A stretch of 10,777 bases of DNA, taken from the NCBI GenBank assembly GCA_904501675.1, contig CAJGCL010000066.1:1-10777 (forward strand), read 5' to 3'. Origin of the DNA: Clostridiaceae bacterium (GTDB lineage: Bacteria > Bacillota > Clostridia > Oscillospirales > Acutalibacteraceae). How positions within the stretch are numbered: the first letter of the stretch is position 1; the number at the start of each line of letters is the position of its first letter. The translations under genes were made by a program, and so were the position numbers. Positions 6,630 to 10,777 of the stretch are shown here, piece after piece. Below the pieces are notes generated by a model that worked only from the letters and a program-made list of their open reading frames with translations, had not been told where the DNA came from and did no database searches.

Positions 6630-9008
6630 ATGGTTAGAATTATTTGCCCTGAATGTAAAAATTCATATGTTGATAACAAAGACGGTTCTCTTGTTTGTCC
6701 GTCTTGTAATGCAGTTTTTTCTGCAGATGAAGAAAACCTTATTTTAGGTGCCCAGTACTATAACGAATGCGATTACGATAAGGCAAACGATTGCCTTATG
6801 AAATACATTGTAAAAAATGGCGCAGATGCAAAAGCTATTTTTTATAAAGCTCTTTGTGACGGCTTCTGCTACGATGAAGATACGCTTTCCTTAGCAGATA
6901 CTTATGAAAAGCTTTTCGACGCACTCAAAGAGATGCCTGAAGAAATTTTCCCTGAGTTTTTAGCCATTGCAAACGACGAAACAGAGAAGCTGGAAAAAGC
7001 GGTTGCTCAGAGCCACATTCATCTTTTTGTTGATGCAGACGCTGAAAAAATTAAAAAAGAAGTTTCTACTATTATTAATCTTCAGAATGAGGCAAAAGCA
7101 TTCAGAATCCGCCTTAACGCTCTTGTTAATGATTATAACGATACCGCGTCTGCAAAAATAAGTGTTAAATTTTCGGATTGCTTCCTCGTTGAGCCTGAAT
7201 TAGCAGCACAGGTCGGCGATCTTAAGTTTGAGAAAATCACAGAAAACGTAGCGTCCCATACAGTATTTACAGGCATTCTTTCCACCGATATTAAAAACCT
7301 TGAAATATACTATCGTTGTATAGTCATGTTCTTTAAAAAGAACAGGCAGAAATACGATTTCCTTATGGCAAGTGCCGAAAAGTTCACAACTCTTTCAAAA
7401 CTCCTTGAAGAAGGTCAATATAACACCATAAAAGGCACTGCAGCTATTGGTGATAAGCTTAAATCTGCAGGTTATGATTTCTTCCAGGAAAGCCTTAAGG
7501 ATAACGACGAAGATTTCGAAACACAGACAGAAACTGTTGTTATTTTAGCTCATGTTGTCGCGGAAGAAGCAGCAGAAGAAGAAAGTCTAGAAGATGTTTC
7601 CTCCACATCTGATGAAAAAATTGCAGAAGATGTGGAAGCACCTGCAGAATTTGAAGATATCAGTTCAACAGAAAACGAAATCGAAAAAGCTGCTGAACCT
7701 GATGCAGAAGTTGCAGAAGAGATCGAAGCTGAGGATGTTGAATCTACAGAAGAGGCAACTTCAGAAGAAGATTCTGTTATTGAAATCCCTGTAGCAGAAG
7801 AAGTTACGGTAGAAGTTGAAGCCACAGAAGATGTTTGTGAAGAAACCGAAAACGCAGTTCAGGTTTCCGAATCCGAAGAAGCTACCGAAGACGACACTGC
7901 AGAAGTTGTAGTAGAAGAGGTTAATATTGAAGAAACTACTCCTTCTATTGAAGTAGTTGAAACAATTCCTGACGAACAGGTAAAAGCACCCGAAGAGGAA
8001 ATGGCTAAGGTTGTTAAGAGAAAGAAAAGCTATGCTCCTTTTGTTGCCATCTTCCTTATTATTGCAGGTATCATTGCTGTTATCTGTGTAACCGTTCTTC
8101 CTAAAATAATAAACGAAAACAACTACAAAGAAGCTGAACAGCTTATGGCAGATAAGAAATATGACCTTGCTGCAGAGGTTTATGCAGAGCTTGGTGATTT
8201 CGAAGATGCCGAAGAGAAATTCAAAGCCGCAAAATATAGCCATGCTGCTCTTCTTGAAGAAGCAGAAAACTATGAAGCAGCTAAAGAAATTTATGCAGAG
8301 CTCAAAACTTACGAAGACTCTATGGCAAAGGTTTCTTCCTGCACATATAATATAGCATTAAAAGCCCTTGACGACGGAAAATTCGACGATGCTAAAGCGC
8401 TTTTCGAATCTGTAAAGGACTACGCTGACAGTAAAGATAAGGTTCTTGAATGTGATTATCAGAAAGGTATATCACTTATAGCCGAGAAAAAATACGCAGA
8501 TGCAATTAAGATTTTTGAAGCTTTAGGCACCTACTCCGAAAGCAAAACAAAAATTCTTGAAGCAAAGTATAAATATGTAAGCGAAAATCTTTCAACTGAT
8601 AACCAGACTACCCTTGCATATCTTGACGACCTTATTGAAGCAAGATATGAAGATAGCGTAGTTTTAAGAAGAAAGCTTCTTGGTACAGCGGCTCCTGAAA
8701 ACGGTATTGTTGCTTGCCTCAACTACAGCGAAACAGAAGCTGTCGAAAACCTTACAGAGGCAGATAAGTCAAAGCCTATTTACTACCATATAACAGTAGA
8801 AGATGCCCAGCTTTACGGCAAAAAGCTTACTATAAAATTCACTACTTCAGTAGGCTACACAGAAAGAAAAACTGTTACCTTCACAGAGACTGACAATACT
8901 TACACACTTATGTATCCAAGAACAAACATTACGGGATACACTGTTGATTTCTCTGTTTTAGCTGCTGATGGTACAGAGCTTACAAAACAGACTGTAACAA
9001 TTAAATAA
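6630..9008 (+). CDS. Single-pass membrane protein: zinc ribbon, acidic linker, TM helix, TPR-like repeats
   Basis: 792 residues, function not recognised. Residues 1-30 form a zinc ribbon with two knuckles, CPEC (Cys6, Cys9) and CPSC (Cys23, Cys26). About 36-290 is mostly helical, with one TPR-like pair near 38-80. Residues 308-458 are a low-complexity linker dominated by Glu, Ala, Val, Thr and Ser. A basic patch (KRKK, 463-466) precedes a single TM helix (about 469-489), so the positive-inside rule puts the zinc ribbon in the cytoplasm. Residues 495-650 hold about four TPR-like units of the common clostridial form, with a YxxAxxxF core and an LGxYxDS turn (DFEDAEEKF, TYEDSMAKV, DYADSKDKV, TYSESKTKI). 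A beta-rich domain closes the protein (about 690-792). The outside repeats suggest binding to a protein or cell-wall partner, and the ribbon a partner inside; both are inference. It has its own promoter and terminator, so it forms a one-gene unit. Confidence 0.8.
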   Translation: MVRIICPECKNSYVDNKDGSLVCPSCNAVFSADEENLILGAQYYNECDYDKANDCLMKYIVKNGADAKAIFYKALCDGFCYDEDTLSLADTYEKLFDALKEMPEEIFPEFLAIANDETEKLEKAVAQSHIHLFVDADAEKIKKEVSTIINLQNEAKAFRIRLNALVNDYNDTASAKISVKFSDCFLVEPELAAQVGDLKFEKITENVASHTVFTGILSTDIKNLEIYYRCIVMFFKKNRQKYDFLMASAEKFTTLSKLLEEGQYNTIKGTAAIGDKLKSAGYDFFQESLKDNDEDFETQTETVVILAHVVAEEAAEEESLEDVSSTSDEKIAEDVEAPAEFEDISSTENEIEKAAEPDAEVAEEIEAEDVESTEEATSEEDSVIEIPVAEEVTVEVEATEDVCEETENAVQVSESEEATEDDTAEVVVEEVNIEETTPSIEVVETIPDEQVKAPEEEMAKVVKRKKSYAPFVAIFLIIAGIIAVICVTVLPKIINENNYKEAEQLMADKKYDLAAEVYAELGDFEDAEEKFKAAKYSHAALLEEAENYEAAKEIYAELKTYEDSMAKVSSCTYNIALKALDDGKFDDAKALFESVKDYADSKDKVLECDYQKGISLIAEKKYADAIKIFEALGTYSESKTKILEAKYKYVSENLSTDNQTTLAYLDDLIEARYEDSVVLRRKLLGTAAPENGIVACLNYSETEAVENLTEADKSKPIYYHITVEDAQLYGKKLTIKFTTSVGYTERKTVTFTETDNTYTLMYPRTNITGYTVDFSVLAADGTELTKQTVTIK

Positions 9009-9012
9009 TGAC

Positions 9013-9044
9013 AAAAAAGAGATGTCTTACGACATCTCTTTTTT
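9013..9044. terminator. Bidirectional rho-independent terminator between convergent genes
   Basis: A perfect 14-bp stem (9013-9026 with 9031-9044) with loop TTAC, A6 on one side and T6 on the other. It begins five bases after the stop of the TPR gene and ends two bases before the stop of the minus-strand small lipoprotein gene, so it can end both transcripts. Confidence 0.93.
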
Positions 9045-9046
9045 CG

Positions 9047-9331
9047 TTATCGCATGCTTCTCATATCTTCAGAAACATCTGTTACCATATCAGAGAGACC
9101 CTCTGAAACATCGGTAACAATATCACCTATAACACCGTTATCTCCCGGTGTAGATTCATCTGTAACCATACCAGCATTTCTTGTTGTATCTGGAAGCGTT
9201 GTTGTAAGATTTTCTCTTGTTGTAGGGACTGTAGTAGTAATATTTTCATCCTTTTCTCCGCAACCATAGAAAAGAACAGCTATGCAACCTACAAGAACAA
9301 TTGCTGATAAAATTGTTATAAGCTTTTTCAT
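9047..9331 (-). CDS. Small putative lipoprotein encoded downstream of ypeB
   Basis: 94 residues, not recognised as a known family. The N-terminus MKKLITILSAIVLVGC is a lipoprotein-type signal with a fitting lipobox (LVGC, Cys16). A second cysteine (FYGCGEKDE, Cys24) sits at the true end of the hydrophobic stretch and is followed by a charged segment, but lacks the usual Leu at -3, so the lipidated residue is uncertain. The mature part has a Thr/Pro-rich linker (about 31-50) and an acidic end containing a short internal repeat, VTDVSEGLSDM then VTDVSEDMRSM (72-94). It lies 64 bases after ypeB on the same strand with no clear promoter between them, so co-transcription is likely. The start has a modest AAAGG site 10 bases upstream, preceded by a 5-bp hairpin (9348-9361). 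A role in spore germination is suggested only by position. Confidence 0.72.
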   Translation of the reverse strand: MKKLITILSAIVLVGCIAVLFYGCGEKDENITTTVPTTRENLTTTLPDTTRNAGMVTDESTPGDNGVIGDIVTDVSEGLSDMVTDVSEDMRSMR

Positions 9332-9395
9332 AATTTCACAACCTTTCCGGAGTATTCTCCGCTATAATTATTCCCTTAAAAGCTTTAAAAATTCA

Positions 9396-10736
9396 TTATT
9401 TTGTAAGCACACCGCCATCGGTATACAACAAAATAAGGATTTGAGCTTCCTCGCCTGTTGTCGGGTCAATATAAACTAAAATTTCGTTTCCGTCAGAAGC
9501 TTTGCAGTGGTATTCATAAGCATAAACCTCTGTTTCCCACTCTGTAGGAATAAACACTTTTTTTGACGAGATTAATTTTAAATCATTTTTGAGAAGCTCT
9601 TTACCCTGGTCAATTGTATATTTAATACCATCGGGCAACGACCTGTTTACATGATTCATAATGTAGCCTGTTGCATCAAACGCGGTAATTTTTCCGTCAT
9701 CAAGAGCAACGCTTACTTTAATAAGGTCTGTATAGTAAGTTATGCCCTTATCATAATAAGCAAAATTCACAGTGCAGATTCCGTCGCTTGTTGAATAATA
9801 GCTTTCCTTAACCTTAGTGTAACCTTTTTCATTTAAAAATTCCGTAGCCTTCTTTACAGCCTCTTTTTGAGAAAGCTTTATTTCTGAAGCATACATACTT
9901 GTAAGCATATAGCAAACAAGTCCGCCTTTTTGAGTTACGCTTACGGTGTAGTCTCCATTGTAAAAGGTGTATGTGCTAAGATTATTTTCAGTTTTGGAAA
10001 GAAATTGCAAGCTTTCTGTTTGTACGCCAATAAAAGCTGCTGCTTTTTCTTTAGCCTTTTCCTGAGAAACAATCTCTGCATTTTCTGTTAACGCTGATTT
10101 TTTATTATTTATATGGTCTGAAAAAGGTCCGTCGTATATAAGTGTTGGGTAATCTTCAAGAGACTGATTTGCATCGTTAAGCTCATCGCCAAGGTAAACT
10201 GATGCTCTGCCTTCATTCTGAAGAGTCGATTTTATTTCCTCAAAATCAAGAAGTCCGTTTTCCTCTTGAGAAATAAGGTAATTAACGCCGTCAGAAAGCT
10301 CTTTTGAATAATTAAGCAACGCGTTCAGGTTATCCGAATCTTCCTTTGAAAGCTGCTTCCCGCTTGCAAGCTGTTCATTTAAAGAAAGCGTATATTCTCC
10401 CACCTGAGAAAGAAATTTATAAACGCCCGAAACCTGAGTATTGCCATCTGTTATTTCTGATAAATTTTCTTTGGCAGAAGCGCTTGAACGCCACAATTTT
10501 GAAGAAACATCAGAAAGCATTTCTTTGCTCTGAGAATACATACATTTCTGCAAATTCAGATTAATATCGTCAAGATATGTGCCAAGCTGAGTAAGCGCAC
10601 GCTCATTACTTCTTTTTAATTCTCTTTCGGCAACAGCAAGGTTAAATGTACTCACTCCTGCCCAGATTCCCAATGTAATCACTATTGCAGATAAAAAACT
10701 GATTATCCTTATAGCACGTCTTCTACTCAATCTCAT
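9396..10736 (-). CDS. ypeB: Spore germination protein YpeB
   Basis: 446 residues from the chosen start, against about 450 for B. subtilis YpeB. In Bacillus, YpeB sits at the outer face of the spore inner membrane and is needed for assembly and stability of the cortex-lytic enzyme SleB. Seen here: a basic N-terminus (RLSRRRAIR), one TM or uncleaved signal segment (about 11-36), a helical domain (about 37-195), the family-specific stretch YPTLIYDGPFSDH (196-208), and three PepSY-like modules at about 222-281, 287-356 and 372-430. Marker segments include LNEKGYTKVKESYY (301-314) and YTDLIKVSVALDDG (335-348). The ATG at 10736 is preceded by AAGGAAG at good spacing. An in-frame ATG at 10769 (11 residues longer) has GGAG only four bases away, so the longer form remains possible. 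The partner sleB is expected immediately upstream, beyond the right edge. Its presence implies a spore former. Confidence 0.92.
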   Translation of the reverse strand: MRLSRRRAIRIISFLSAIVITLGIWAGVSTFNLAVAERELKRSNERALTQLGTYLDDINLNLQKCMYSQSKEMLSDVSSKLWRSSASAKENLSEITDGNTQVSGVYKFLSQVGEYTLSLNEQLASGKQLSKEDSDNLNALLNYSKELSDGVNYLISQEENGLLDFEEIKSTLQNEGRASVYLGDELNDANQSLEDYPTLIYDGPFSDHINNKKSALTENAEIVSQEKAKEKAAAFIGVQTESLQFLSKTENNLSTYTFYNGDYTVSVTQKGGLVCYMLTSMYASEIKLSQKEAVKKATEFLNEKGYTKVKESYYSTSDGICTVNFAYYDKGITYYTDLIKVSVALDDGKITAFDATGYIMNHVNRSLPDGIKYTIDQGKELLKNDLKLISSKKVFIPTEWETEVYAYEYHCKASDGNEILVYIDPTTGEEAQILILLYTDGGVLTK

Positions 10737-10741
10737 AAAAA

Positions 10742-10749
10742 ACTTCCTT
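10742..10749 (-). promoter_or_regulatory. Ribosome binding site supporting the inner ypeB start
   Basis: The minus strand reads AAAAGGAAG then six T before the ATG at 10736, a better spaced site than the GGAG four bases before the alternative ATG at 10769. Confidence 0.55.
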
Positions 10750-10777
10750 TTCAAATTCGTTAATATCATTTTTCTCC

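Noticed and set aside
7550..7825. Antisense Ser-rich open frame opposite the acidic linker
   Set aside because: It is the mirror of GAA/GCA-rich codons in the real gene, with low complexity and no ribosome site.
7761..8243. 160-codon antisense open frame rich in Phe and Asn
   Set aside because: A compositional shadow of the Glu/Lys-rich coding strand; it has no recognisable domain or ribosome site.
9054..9269. Plus-strand frame rich in Ser/Val opposite the small lipoprotein
   Set aside because: A shadow of the Thr-rich minus-strand gene, which has a signal sequence and a supporting operon context.
9348..9361. Small hairpin CGGAG-TATT-CTCCG just upstream of the lipoprotein ribosome site
   Set aside because: A stem of only five base pairs with no supporting context; not enough to call an RNA regulator or terminator.
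9362..9396. Possible sporulation-type promoter between ypeB and the small lipoprotein gene (TGAATT, 17 bases, AATAATTA on the minus strand)
   Set aside because: The match to sigma-G/F-type -35 and -10 boxes is too poor to call, and the sequence is A/T-rich enough to give such matches by chance.
1..10777. CRISPR array, insertion sequence, prophage, toxin-antitoxin or defence system
   Set aside because: No regularly spaced repeats, transposase or integrase motifs, tRNA-flanked att sites or small paired toxin/antitoxin frames were seen; base composition looks even across the window.

Overview
This window looks like chromosomal DNA of a low-to-moderate GC, endospore-forming, Gram-positive anaerobe of the class Clostridia, possibly a gut Oscillospirales-type lineage. 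The reasons are a YpeB spore-germination gene, an AGGAGG-type ribosome binding site before most genes, sigma-A-like promoters (TTGACA/TATACT type), short hairpin terminators, and the domain types present (putative amidase plus Fn3 repeats, zinc ribbon plus TM plus TPR). The lineage is inferred from style; no 16S or marker gene is present. I see no mobile element, CRISPR array, tRNA or rRNA, and nothing that makes this an accessory island.

Layout from left to right. (1) Bases 1-1360, + strand: the end of a nucleoside-type ABC importer operon with two permease genes, the first cut by the window edge and the second overlapping it by ATGA, closed by a terminator at 1372-1405 that also serves the convergent gene. 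(2) 1420-3216, - strand: a secreted papain-fold-type amidase with four 87-residue Fn3-like repeats and its own promoter. (3) 3386-4138, - strand: a PlsC-family lysophospholipid acyltransferase with its own promoter and hairpin. (4) 4275-6509, + strand, divergent from plsC: a 744-residue cytoplasmic protein resembling a TIM-barrel glycoside hydrolase of a family I cannot name. (5) 6630-9008, + strand: a single-pass membrane protein with a cytoplasmic zinc ribbon, a long Glu-rich linker, one TM helix and extracytoplasmic TPR-like repeats; its -35 box lies inside the hairpin that follows gene 4. (6) 9047-10736, - strand: ypeB followed 64 bases later by a small putative lipoprotein gene, likely one transcript coming from sleB outside the window. 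A perfect bidirectional terminator at 9013-9044 separates blocks 5 and 6.

The genes do not form one pathway. The window holds five or six short independent transcription units: nucleoside uptake, cell-envelope hydrolysis, phospholipid synthesis, carbohydrate turnover, an envelope-spanning protein of unknown role, and spore germination. The parts that deserve most attention are the unassigned glycoside-hydrolase-like protein, the zinc-ribbon/TPR membrane protein, the small gene behind ypeB, and the dyad symmetries at three promoters. I found no convincing evidence for a wholly new multi-gene system.
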